Below are positions 34,498 to 45,487 of a stretch of DNA of 64,000 nucleotides, one piece after another. The position numbers and the translations under genes are program-made. Each line of letters begins with the position of its first letter. Position 1 is the first letter of the stretch. This stretch comes from Sclerotinia nivalis (Eukaryota; Ascomycota; Leotiomycetes; Helotiales; Sclerotiniaceae), in contig JAPEIS010000010.1 of the NCBI GenBank assembly GCA_029531795.1, forward strand, positions 2,480,001 to 2,544,000, in the 5' to 3' direction. The notes under the pieces were generated by a model. The model worked only from the letters and a program-made list of their open reading frames with translations, did not search any database and had not been told where the DNA came from.

Positions 34498-37163
34498 AAT
34501 CATGCAGATGATAAGGCGGCGGAGGAAAGTTGGAAGATGGCTCTAAGGAGGACGAAGAAATCCGGGACGAGACTAATAGACACAAGCATCTTCATCATCC
34601 TTCACGTTTTTTTGAGAGGCCAGCCGCCTGAGCGCGCTAGGTGGTAGGTCTCTTGAGATAGGTAAATTTTGAAAGCGCCTCGACGATCTACATCGCATAA
34701 GGTCTCAAAAGCTGAATTATTTATGGAGTCCCCGAGATAAGCACAAGGGATCCTACTACTCTCAATCTCGAGCGTCTAAACAACCTCAAAGTTATGATCG
34801 CATTTTCTTTTTTGGCATTTTATGGCAGCAGTGTATGTCTGAACAAGACCTAGGTAGAAGAGAACTTGCGACGAGATACACATTACGGAGAGATACAAAC
34901 AATTAAATACTAGGATGTATCAAAAGAATGATGATTATGCTGTCTATTGTGAAAGAATGGCGAGTCTATACCTTCTTCCATATGTTCCAAGCCATGCAAT
35001 TGACCAGCAATCAGTAATAGATTGCTATTTTGAGGTTAAATTCCCCATTTACAGCATTGCTCTATATTGTGGACATGAGACATACTAATGACCCATATCC
35101 TAATCGAGACATGACTATTGAAGGTAGTTCGAAGAGCATTGGGTCTTACCTAAGACAATAGCTAGCAGACTTCTGCGAGGGTTTCCTTCCTAAAGTTGTA
35201 TATATGCGTCTGGACTTCACATCAGGAAGCAGACTTCTGAAAACTTCCCTTTCCTAAAGTTGTATATGTTAGCTGTGACTTCCGTTAGACATGCTACTAG
35301 ATTACTATTTTTTTAGTCATTAATACCAGATGAGAGAGTAAACTGCTGAATGGCATTACATTTGAGTAGAAAGTCTGCTACGTGGAAGACATCGACTGTT
35401 GTGGTTGTTCGTTAGTGGATCTTGCTTGAGTTATGTAATTCCCTTGGTCATACCGATAAATGCATGGGCACAATATGATTATAGCACAGCACGCAATGAT
35501 CTTTTGACAGAGAAAGTATGTCACGACTGCTAAGCGGTCTGAAATTGCGCTGAGAAAGAAGGTCTCGTTGTGGAATTGAGAAAACAAATGCCAAACCAGG
35601 AAAGTTTTCTGGATTACTAAAACCAAGCCCCCACCCAGCCTTCCCCAATAATTTTATCACGAATTTTCGTCCGCCTAGCTCCATACTACAAAACAGGAGA
35701 TTGGTGTAATGGTTTACACCAATCAAACTTTTGATCGATAAAGGCCACTTATCTGAGAAACTTACCTGGAAAACTTCCCGATTCACTCCACACCTTTCCG
35801 ACTCTATGCAAAGAAATTTCCCACCTCAATTCCAATAGAAACATGCCCAGCTGGACTTCCATTTTCCTTCCAGTCTTGCCCCATTCCGAAAATTGTTAAA
35901 CGTTTGGCGTGGTTATATGCAGTTAGACTGTGTAGAGATCAAGGCCACTCATCCCAAAACTGCCTTGATTCACTTACTTGAAACATCTTCAGTATGTCTA
36001 TTTCAAAGCTTTCTTCACTTTCTACCCGAGATATTGTCGGACTTTGAGACCGAAAAGTCCTCAAGCTTTAAATCAAGACGATATCGAAGCAAAACTCCAA
36101 TGGCTATGGTAGACTTGTGTGCATAAATCTAGAAGACATTGTAATATTCATCTAAGAAATCTCCAATTAGCAAAGTTCAAGCATGAAAATTGCACTTGAC
36201 ATGTACCTCAGAGCTCCATGTGTCTTTAGCAAGTATGTGCTATGATAGCCTTGTATTCAACTAAGTTATGTTGTTTGCATTAAAAACTGCATCGAGAGCA
36301 CAGTCCTTAAATACAATCCAGCTACGGGCAGAGCAAGGCCACGGAAAGAAGCCAGATTATCACGGCCGTAGGTACACATGTCACATACACCACCAGATAC
36401 ACCCCATGTCTGCATTGATTCTAGTCCCTTGAGGCCCATCCGTTATGGGCAAAGTATGTGCCATGATATTATTGTATCCGAATAGGATCTTTTGGTTCGA
36501 ATCGAAAGCACGGTTCTTAATACCTTTAGAGATTGTAGCATCTGTCTGCATTGGACGTATCCCGCAGTCCCCATCTCTATTGGGCAAATTATATGCCACG
36601 ATATTGATGAATTTAAAGAATATAATGTTGTTTTGTTCGTAGGGGCTTATAATGAAAAATCAATCCCTTAAATTCGTTGTTGCATCTTTCGAGAAGTCTG
36701 TGATGATGACGGCCGTATGTACGTGTGTCATTAGCGAAAGACTTTCCGCCGCCTGTTCACCCTAGCCTCTTTCAGTACTCTGAAAATACTTCAATTCTTC
36801 AATATTTTTGATTGATACCGCAAGTCGAATGATATCGAGTTTCACATCCATTGACAGGTGATACCCACAGCACCTGCCTGTCCATATTTCACTTGGAACA
36901 ACCGCCACCTACCTTCCACTCATTCCCATAGCACATCCAATTCAATCAATCTTCGCACCTACACCACAACACAATTCAAAAGCTGTATAATAGACCAATT
37001 TCTACAACATATCAATTTTCATCCATTTCAACATCCACGCGATCACAAATCTGTACAATGTTTTGACTACTATTCGCCTCCACTCTCATTCCTCTCCCAT
37101 TCCTGCTCATTTTCATTAGCGATCCCGCGACGATTTCCCCAACCATTCCTTCATCCCCACCCT
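34498..37163. other. gene-poor region with short direct repeats
   Basis: No gene recognised. Direct repeats: 35165-35212 and 35229-35276 (GCAGACTTCTG ... TTCCTAAAGTTGTATAT, 64-bp offset); and a diverged module around 36230, 36445 and 36580 (GCAAAGTATGTGCCATGATA and variants), with GGCCGTA-GTAC segments at about 36364 and 36710. Origin unknown. Confidence 0.45.
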
Positions 37164-37646
37164 TTAAGAAGAGATCGCCCAAACACACTCTTCAAACGGC
37201 ACACTCTCATTAATAATCGCTTCAAAAACCCCCCTAGCAATCTCCTCCGGTAACCTCGGCACCGTCTGATTCGCCAACGCTACCGCTCCATCAATAACCT
37301 CCTGATTTCTACTCGGCACATTCACAGAACCCAACGTCGCCTTGAATCTCGTCGCTTCTCTTACATATGCAGCTCTGTGGGCTAAGAGGTTGATAAGTTG
37401 GTTGTTGATGTCGTCAATACCGGCGCGGACTTGGTCGAGGGAATCACAGCATTGTGTTCCATTGGGAAGGGTATAGGAGGGGGTGCCCCAGGGAATGGTG
37501 CGATTCGTATCGACTGGTGATGGGGTGGGGACTGGAGAGTTGTAACATACAGATGCGGGGTCGGAGACTTTTGTAGCGGTGGTGGCGGAGATGGCGAGGG
37601 GAGAGAAAGCGAGGAGGAGAGCTTGGGAAATGGTGATGAATTTCAT
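37164..37646 (-). CDS. secreted AroQ-type chorismate mutase / isochorismate-pyruvate-lyase-like protein
   Basis: Single exon, 160 residues, ATG at 37646. Signal peptide 1-20 (MKFITISQALLLAFSPLAIS). The mature protein has a Pro/Thr-rich linker and then one AroQ helical domain, ~68-156. The sequence follows PchB-like enzymes: Arg74 in QVRAGIDDIN, Arg91 in LLAHRAAYV and Lys102 in TRFKAT align with the active-site Arg/Arg/Lys of the family, and Glu152-Glu153 in FEECVW fall where PchB has Glu-Gln. Members convert chorismate to prephenate, or isochorismate to salicylate plus pyruvate. Four cysteines (34, 66, 67, 154) could form disulphides. Secreted chorismate mutases are known effectors of plant pathogens; which reaction this one catalyses is not decidable by reading. 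Neighbour on the same strand: intradiol dioxygenase. Confidence 0.85.
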   Translation of the reverse strand: MKFITISQALLLAFSPLAISATTATKVSDPASVCYNSPVPTPSPVDTNRTIPWGTPSYTLPNGTQCCDSLDQVRAGIDDINNQLINLLAHRAAYVREATRFKATLGSVNVPSRNQEVIDGAVALANQTVPRLPEEIARGVFEAIINESVPFEECVWAISS

Positions 37647-39141
37647 GATGGGTAATTGACGTAAGTAATGATTGATTTAATCGATGGTGGCTTTCTGTGT
37701 TGAACTTTGAGGTTGAGAGCGTACTTATAGGACAGCCACCGAGGACGCCTTGGAAAGGAGTGAGACTATGCGGCTTACAGGGTCAATCATGCTGTTCTCT
37801 CCCCTGTAAACTTTATGTATGTGCTCGAATCAAGCCTAAACAGCCTATAATGGTTAGGATATATGAAATTGAGTTCGAGTTGTTCTCCGATCGGATACAT
37901 TACAGGGATCCTTTGAGTATTCAGGCACTACTTTACAGGCCTTTATCTGCATTTGTCCATTGAAACTCAATTACAGTGGATTACAGCATACATACATACG
38001 GTGTGATGTCTCAGCATAATCCTTGACAAGCACAAAGTAGATATTAGAAATTCCTGGAACAAAGAAATGTAAGGGATCGGGGGTCCAATTAAGGTTATTT
38101 CATCTCTTATTGCTCGGGCGGGGCACAAAAGAAGCATACGCCAATCTAAAATCATTATTATTCTTTCAAATCTCAATGAAATTTATTGAAATTTTGTATA
38201 ATTATAATTAAAGTAATGATATATGTATTGTTCGAATTCGACATTATTCAAATCAATATTAAAAGAAATATAATAATTTGAATTTGTAAATTTAAATTTT
38301 TATTTATTTATATTCAAAGTATAAATACTTTATCAAAATTTAATATTTTATATTACAAATTTCTAAGATAATTAAATGAAGATTTCCTTATTCATCAATC
38401 AATTGAAAACTTATGAAATCTTATAAATTCATTTAAATATCATTTCATAAACTTGAAAAGTTGAAGAAAACTATAGGGCAAATTCGCTTATCTTGCGTAT
38501 GCTTCTTTTCCGATCTTCACACACCCAAAATGAATATTTGAACTCTAAAGATATCATCAAAGTTACTTTAAAAATTTAATATCGTGGATATTCTTAATTC
38601 TAAAATTACAGAAAGAAAAATGATGATTCTATTGGGATTCTCCTTGTACAAAATAATAATCCAAGAATCACTGACACCCAGCGAATCGATGAGGCCTCTC
38701 AATAGCACAATACAATAGGGGCTGGAAGCGGATCTTTCCCTCATCGTTACGTATTGGCGCTCATACTCTATATTCAAAGCTTGAGAAATGTTCCATATAA
38801 ATGATCCTCTTTCAAAAGATTTGTTTGGCACGATAACCTTAAAAGATTACTCAGCATCTATTTTTGAAAATAATTATAATGTTGAAATGGAAGAAAGGTG
38901 AGTTTTCCGTGGCCAAACAGGCCCTTAAATGATATCAATCGTTTGTTATAAGATTAAACATCACCAAATTATTACCTTGTGTATAAATGAATTTTTTCTG
39001 TTAAATGCCAAGGTACAAAAGGTATATTTGATCTATCTAACATGCGGTGAACAGACAACAGTGGCCCTGCAGTTCAGTTACAGTACATGGACTCTTATTT
39101 ACACGAACAGCAGCGGTAAATTCAAATGCGAAATCAACACC
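37647..39141. other. intergenic with an AT-rich inverted-repeat element
   Basis: No gene. Contains the AT-rich segment bounded by inverted repeats (38127-38509), listed separately; the rest is unremarkable. The first ~100 bp are the promoter side of the chorismate mutase gene. Confidence 0.5.
38127..38509. mobile_element. possible MITE: AT-rich DNA bounded by 15-bp inverted repeats
   Basis: AAAAGAAGCATACGC at 38127-38141 and its exact complement GCGTATGCTTCTTTT at 38495-38509 flank about 350 bp of very AT-rich non-coding DNA. No target-site duplication was identified, so the termini may lie further out. Confidence 0.4.
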
Positions 39142-40370
39142 TTAAAAAGGTGGTCTAGTTCCATTCCCCGGCGCGGTTCTATTACCACCTCCACCACCTC
39201 CACCACCAGTAGAAATCTGGTGTCCACCATCAGCTTGAAGCGTTGCGGCAACACTGTAGTAAGAATTATCAGACCAATCCGCAGTTGTATTAATACCGAT
39301 TTGAATCCAGGCCAACAATCCATCCGTGATATCATCGCTCAAATATAAGAATTCAGGAAACGGATCGAAATCATTCTCGGCTTGAATAATGGACCACCTA
39401 TCATCGGCGTTGCTGGTGATGGATTGAGTATTGGTGGTGTATGGATATGTAGCTTCGACTGCGGTACGGAGGACTTCGTTAAAGAAAAGTTGGCCAATGT
39501 GTGTTACGGCTCCTCCTTGAATGGTGTTGTTGGCAAAAACAGTAACGTTGGTGTGGGCGAGGAGATGAGTGTGTGTTGCGCGCCCCCTATAATGACCTGG
39601 GAAAATGGTATCGAAAGTTGCGACTCCGTCGGAATCAGTAGCTTGGATACCTCTCAAGAAAGTAGAATCCCAACCTCCGTCGGCTACATTTCCAGTAACG
39701 TTGATACCGCCGTAGACACCGGTGGCATTCGCATTCCAAATATCGACGTAGATATTCGGAACGGGCTCACAGGTTGTTATGTCTATGTATTGCACTTCGA
39801 GGTGGAGCGGGACACCAGCCTGTCCGTCAGTCACGTTTTGACGGATGCTTTCGCCGATAACATAGTAAGGACCGTCAGTATTAGCGGGAGTAAGGATGCA
39901 TGAGGTGTTAGCCGCAAAGATGGTGGATTCGGGGGTGTCGAAGCTGTAATCGAGCACACCAGTTTCGTTGTGGTTGATGGCTTCATAAACCTCAAGTGTG
40001 GCGAGATCACGACGGAATTTCTTGGGTACTATGGCCTCAGATTAGTATTGATCATCAGGGAGAATTTCTATGATGTGGTCTTCAAGCGGAGGTACTGTAA
40101 ATGCGTCTACTCACAAGTCTTGATGTCGCGCTTAGCTCGAAGAGAACGAGCAGCTTCTGCACGACGAGCGATGGATCGTGCAGTAAGTTGACGATGCTTC
40201 AAAGATCCAGAGCAAGAGTCGAGCGACCTTTTGGCAGCAGAAGCCATTTGATCACGAGCGATGATTTCTCGCTTGATAGCATGGTGATCATGGTGTTCAC
40301 CTGGATGGGCAATGACAGGTGCAAGGCAAGCTGCCGAAAGAGCAAAAGCAAGTTTGGAAATTTGAACCAT
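39142..40370 (-). CDS. secreted intradiol ring-cleavage dioxygenase
   Basis: Two exons, 40370-40115 and 40028-39142, joined across an 86-bp phase-1 intron (GTGAGT donor, CTAAT branch, CATAG acceptor); 380 residues. Signal peptide ~1-21 (ends APVIAHPG). The catalytic domain carries the non-haem Fe(III) ligands of intradiol dioxygenases: Tyr191 (TGVYGG), Tyr232 (GHYRGR), His238 and His240 (THTH), with Arg235 placed as the substrate Arg. GPYY (140-141) and IGQLFFNE are also family-typical. The C-terminus is a Gly-rich run and N-glycosylation-type Asn-Xaa-Thr sites. Such enzymes cleave catechol-type rings between the hydroxyls to muconates; the extracellular fungal branch acts on aromatics outside the cell. 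It lies 1.5 kb from the secreted chorismate mutase on the same strand. Confidence 0.92.
40029..40114 (-). other. intron of the intradiol dioxygenase gene
   Basis: Donor GTGAGT at 40114-40109, branch-point-like ACTAAT, acceptor AG at 40030-40029. Removing it keeps the frame (DIKT then LPKKFRRDL). Confidence 0.85.
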
Positions 40371-43128
40371 ACTGGTGATCGATGGGAATTGAAAATCAGA
40401 AAGAATGATTCGATTCAAGTTTGAAGTGTGAAGTGGAAGTAAAGTTGAATAGGTTGATGATGACAATAAAGAGAGATCTCAAGATCTTATTTATGTTTCT
40501 GAAATATTGAATTATCTATCTTTGAGATCATACGGTTACCATGAATGTACCATTCACCATCATCGCCATCATGTTGACCACTCGTCACCATGAATGTCAC
40601 TGATACCCACCATCACCAGCATGGTCAATAGTACATTCAGTCTTGGCAAATATAAGGTCCTTGCAGTCTTCGCAATGAACTTCGTAAGCACCAGTTCATC
40701 CCAGTCGACCTATTTCGAAACATCTCATCCATGATTGGTTCAGACGCTCAGATCTATTGTTGCCGTCTACCATAACTCCCTCTTCTTCCAGGGCCCCCGT
40801 TTCTGAAGAATTCCCCATAGAGCATATTGCGTCGTTTAAAGATGCACATGTACTATAAGGGGAATGACCCCGTGAAGAATCAATGAACATGGTTGTATAA
40901 CAAATACAAAATCCTTGGTACTCAGCCTAGTCATAAGGCCAGGACGCGCAAGAATTATCCGTAAGGGGGGGCTTAATTGAGCTTGTATAACAGTACTACA
41001 ATTTACCGACCTATACCCCAGTGGGGTTCAGCAATGAGTCGAGACCCCAGGGGAATGTAGTATTCAAACTTCAATTGAAAACTCATCAAGCTTTCACCGA
41101 ACGCATAGAGGAATAGAAATTTTACACTACTTTGCGACAAAAGCACCAAGATGAGCTTGCTGAACAACATTGTAGTTCATGGGGTGTAAGTCTAGATTAA
41201 CCAAGCAAGACGCCATTCTGGGGAATCTATCCCAATTTTAGCCCAATTTCAGCCCAATTCTAGCCACGACTATCCCATGTACTCCTTGGGAGTAGATCCA
41301 ACGCCGACCAATTCCTCTCCAACGCGTCGTATGCTTTTCCAAACCTCCAAATGAAAAATTCACACCCATACCCTACAAAAAAACCTCCCCAAAAACATTC
41401 AAGCATAAACATTAAAAATCATGAAGTTTCATAGGAGGAAAGCGGGGTTGTCGTCGCATGTCCTTTAATGCCAAGCGATTGGACTCGTCATCTCGTGAAC
41501 TGCCGGTCTCCACATTAGTACTCCACTGAAGAGGCTCATACCTCTGGTACACGAAGTAGCTTTGTTCATACTTAAGCTTATCTTAACTGTGGAGCTTTTT
41601 TGTTACAGCAGTCTAGAAGTTGGTATTGATGCATAGAAATGTCCTTCTGCCAGTATGAGTATGAGGAAGCCTTCGATTTGTATGAATTGCTATGAAGGAA
41701 GACTTTGGGAAATTCTCTGATGCTTGAAAAAACCGTGGTGTATATTAAGAAAATCCAGCGCATATCAACATCCACGGGTCTCTCCCGATAGGTACCTGGC
41801 TAATATATCTTCAAATAGCCGCTATCCCCTGGAATTCCATCCCTCCATCTCGATAGGACGTTTGCTCGCGGAAGGAGGGGGTGGGCGTTTTTGAACCTGC
41901 AAAATCTTTCTAGAACAAACGGCAATTGGAAAAAGGTACAGAGTATTCGTATACCCTTCGATAAACCTTGCCTATATTGTGTTCCTGCTAGTCTTTGGTA
42001 CCCCCACCATCAAATTTCCATGATGTCGTAATCGTAGAAAAAATATCGAAGTCTGTGAGGCCCCATTTATTTTTCCACGTTACCTTGCAGCTTCGGGTAC
42101 TCTCTTTTTGCTGATTAATCGCTAAAAACTACAGGCTTCAAGTTGAGATTTGGGGCTTGATTCTCAAGCTAACCCCTCAAATGGATATCTTATTAAACAA
42201 CACCATCCCCCATCCATCTTGATCGTTATCTCACAATATTGAATACCGTCTTATCTCACTTAACTGAACTTAAGCTCATTCCTTTTTGAGCATTAGTTTT
42301 CTCGTTCAAATGATAGTGGTTCAATTGATAGGACTAAATGATTGGATGAATTATCAAAGTAGATTATCTTATACTCAGTTTTTTGCTTTGTATTCCCGAT
42401 ATTATTGTTTTGGCGGGGTTGGTCTAACTTAAATGGGTTTAGGCTTAAGCTCAGTTAAGTGAGATAAGACAAATTTATCACATGTGATTACTTACAAGAT
42501 CGCGAAAAAGGATAAAAAAGGCAACGAACATTCATGCATGGAGAAAACTTAATACATACGTGTCAGGGCGAATGCACAGGCGGCTGGAAAAAAAATTGGA
42601 GTGTGAAAAGCTGCCGTTGAGTTTGGCGTGGATATCAAGTGGTGGTGTGGACTTGGGAAGAGATACGGTATCCGTTATGAATAATCTTGAGAGCCGGTGA
42701 TGATGAGTGTGGTAAAATTATGAATGTTTTATGTTAAGAGGGTTTGTGGTTTCATAGGGATTTGTGCGAAGAGTACAAGTAAAATGAAATATAGGATACT
42801 TCTATGATTTAGACTGAGTTTGGAATACCAAAAAAATGCGATGAAATTATAGATCAAAAATTGGACCATCTTAAGAGAATACTTACATGTTCGACTTGAC
42901 ATGTGGGCTGATCCCCCCGACACTTCAATTTTCTGTTCATACGAGGTATTATAGAAGTGGCAAAGCCCCTGTGAACAAGGCTTGTGACTGAGAGGAAATA
43001 TTCGTTCAAATAGAGGATTGGAGAGATTTGGTAAAACAATTGATTGGAAGCAAGCTACTCGATACAAGAAACTTGTAATTTTTCTTTGAGGTATGGATGT
43101 TTCGCAGCCGAGATATGGTTGCATGAAT
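40371..43128. other. gene-poor region with one MITE
   Basis: No gene recognised in 2.7 kb. The first ~150 bp form the dioxygenase promoter. Contains the 28-bp-TIR element at 42248-42470. The frame 42729-43124 on the minus strand shows no family resemblance. Confidence 0.5.
42248..42470. mobile_element. MITE with 28-bp terminal inverted repeats
   Basis: GTCTTATCTCACTTAACTGA... (42248-42275) and its reverse complement (42443-42470) differ at one base in 28. The 223-bp element has no coding capacity, so it would have been moved by a transposase in trans. No clear target-site duplication was seen. Confidence 0.75.
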
Positions 43129-44611
43129 TCAATTCGTGCTCCACACCCTATTCCCCAGAATCCAAGTCTCTCTCAGCTCTCCCAATTCATTCATAACCAC
43201 AAAATCTCCTCTCCTACCTACTCCAAGCTTCCCTCTAGACCGCAAGTCCATTGCATCCGCCACATTTTCAGTAACAGTCATTACCGCCTTCTGGACAGGT
43301 ATATTCGCCCATTCCATGAGGTTCCGGACACATTCATCTAGTGGAATACAAGTGCCTACCAGGGTTTCCGTTCCAGCGATGGTAACTTTATTTCCGGCTT
43401 TGAGTTGTGGCTGCGGGATCTGGGGATGCCCAGGATACGGACCATCGGGGAGACCGGAGAGCTCGACGGAATCTGTTATTAGGATAGCTTTATTGGGACA
43501 GGCGTGGTAGGCGAGGGAGACGATTGATGGATGGAGGCTTTTGGTTGTTAGCAGGAAATGGGGTAACAGAAGAAAAGCAAGAAATAATCGTAACAATAAA
43601 GAAAGGAAAACAAGAATGGGAGAAGTGGAAAGGCCTAGGAGTGGAAAGCCTAGCGTTAAATCTTGTAATCATTACCACGAGACGGAAATGGGGATTTTAA
43701 CATAATTGAGTCGTTTGGAAGGAGATAGATCTTGGCATGAAAGTTATCACACATCTCAACCACACTTTTAGATCCATCTGAGTCAAATGTTGTACTTACT
43801 GAATCGCATCGGCGATCAATGAGTAATATACCATCCCACTTGGTATAATACCTATGAATGTTTAGTGGTCAATTTTCATGTGCAGTTACTCCAACTTACC
43901 GGCCAAGCCAGGTTCCCTGTGATGCAAAGGATTCATAGCATTGAATGTGTGCGTCAAAAGATTTGCACCAGCCCTTATGCCCGCCAGTCCCTCATCGTAA
44001 CTGGCCGCACTGTGTCCCATACTCACTCTAATATCATAGAGATAGGTCAATAAGGAGATAAGTTTCGATGCGCCAGGTAGCTCTGGGGCCATGGTCACAA
44101 GCTTAATCGCAGTGTTGAGATTGTGTTCACCATAGACGTTTTCAAGCGACGATGACTCGGGAATATGCATATTCTTCGCGTTGTGAGCACCTTTCTTACT
44201 CGGAGCCAGGAAAGGTCCTTCGACATGCGCACCTAAAACGCTCGCACCAATGGCTGAATCAAATGGTCTTAAAAACGGCAGGACATTGTGGAAGACATCA
44301 GGTTCAACGGTAGGTACTGTGGGGTAAAATGCAGTTACTCCTGTGCTTGGAAGATATTGCGACAATTTCCGTACACCATCTTGGTAACTAATAGGATCGA
44401 CATAATCCGCAAAATGAAAGCCCAAGGCGCCATTGATTTGTAGGTCGATGAAACCAGGAGCGATGATACTGTTCTCAAGACCTATCACTTGGGCATCGGC
44501 GTTACACTCCTCGTTGGGGATTATCATGCCATTCTCGTCGATGGTAAGGGGAGTGTCAACTAGGTCACCATGGATGCATTTTCGACAGTTGATGAATTGA
44601 GTGTGCCCCAT
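43129..44611 (-). CDS. nagA: N-acetylglucosamine-6-phosphate deacetylase
   Basis: Three exons, 44611-43900, 43851-43800 and 43537-43129; introns of 48 and 262 bp with GTAAGT donors; 390 residues. Deacetylates GlcNAc-6-P to glucosamine-6-P in the cytosol, the step between GlcNAc kinase and deaminase in chitin/GlcNAc catabolism. Amidohydrolase features: PGFIDLQINGALG near the N-terminus, HVEGPFLAP (metal-binding Glu), SMGHSAA (His), THTFNAMNPLHHREPG (His), exon 2 VYYSLIADAI joined to HLHPSIVSL, then ITDSVELSGLPDG carrying the catalytic Asp. The C-terminus GRRGDFVVMNELGEL is typical. The short 52-bp middle exon restores the conserved ADxIHxHP segment, supporting the model. It shares an ~880-bp divergent promoter with the C2 protein gene; no other GlcNAc genes are adjacent. 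Confidence 0.93.
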
Positions 44612-45487
44612 AGTTCAAATTAAGTTCGGCTTCGAATATGTTCAGCGATCACTAGAGAATGAAGATGAGATATCTTGTTTTCTTGTCTTTAACTTTAACT
44701 TGATGTAGGAGAACACGGTAGCGGGGTCAAACGGACACAGTGCTTTGAATGTTGCGCTCTGAGCCTAATGCTACTATCTCCATATTTATATCAGATTTGA
44801 TTGGACAAAAGTTTTGTTTGAATTGTGTAGACCAATGGATTGATGAGAAACATTAGAGGGCTGAAGCTACTTCCCGACCCCGTCAAAAATCTGCACAGAT
44901 CATCCATCTAAAAGGGGTAAAAAGCTTCAGTGGAGATGATCGAATTCGGAGAGCTCTCCCCGATGAAAGAATTTGAGCTCATCGTCGCATTGATGAGCCT
45001 CAATACCAACACAAAATATCATCTCATCCAATAGATATTGAATATTTTATTTAGAATTGTTCTAGATGGAGATAAATCAAGAATTCATCTACCTTTTCCC
45101 TTTTCCCTTTTCCCGTATATCAAGTTCACTCCCGCTTTGTGATTGCGTGGCTGATGCTTGGCGAATGTCTCCAGTGAAGCCACACGATATGACATCACCA
45201 TTTTTTCCTTGTTATGCTGGTAAGACTCAGCAATTATTTTATGATAGCTAGGTAAATGTAAAATTGCCTTCTGTGTTTTCTTTATTTCCTTCTTCATGAT
45301 ACCCAAGTCAATTTTCTTTTACAAATTCAACATCACCAAAAAATACTTTCATTCAATTCTATTCCATATCAAAACTGTACTTTGGTTTGTTTGCTGTTTT
45401 GCTTGACCAAGAATCCTCGCGCATCTACCTTCCCACCCTGCGACCTTTCCACTCGACCTCAAATCAAATACTTTTCCACCTCTAAAG
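44612..45487. promoter_or_regulatory. divergent promoter region, nagA / SMP-C2 gene
   Basis: About 880 bp between divergent start codons. Pyrimidine-rich tracts occur at 45090-45120 and 45280-45480 on the plus strand ahead of the C2-protein ATG. No specific regulatory site could be assigned. Confidence 0.5.

Noticed and set aside
42729..43124. 131-codon minus-strand frame upstream of nagA's 3' end
   Set aside because: No domain, poor composition and an overlapping alternative frame; not supported as a gene.
43129..44611. GlcNAc catabolic gene cluster around nagA
   Set aside because: Neighbours are a C2/SMP protein and, 8 kb away, a sugar transporter; no kinase, deaminase or GlcNAc-specific regulator is visible.
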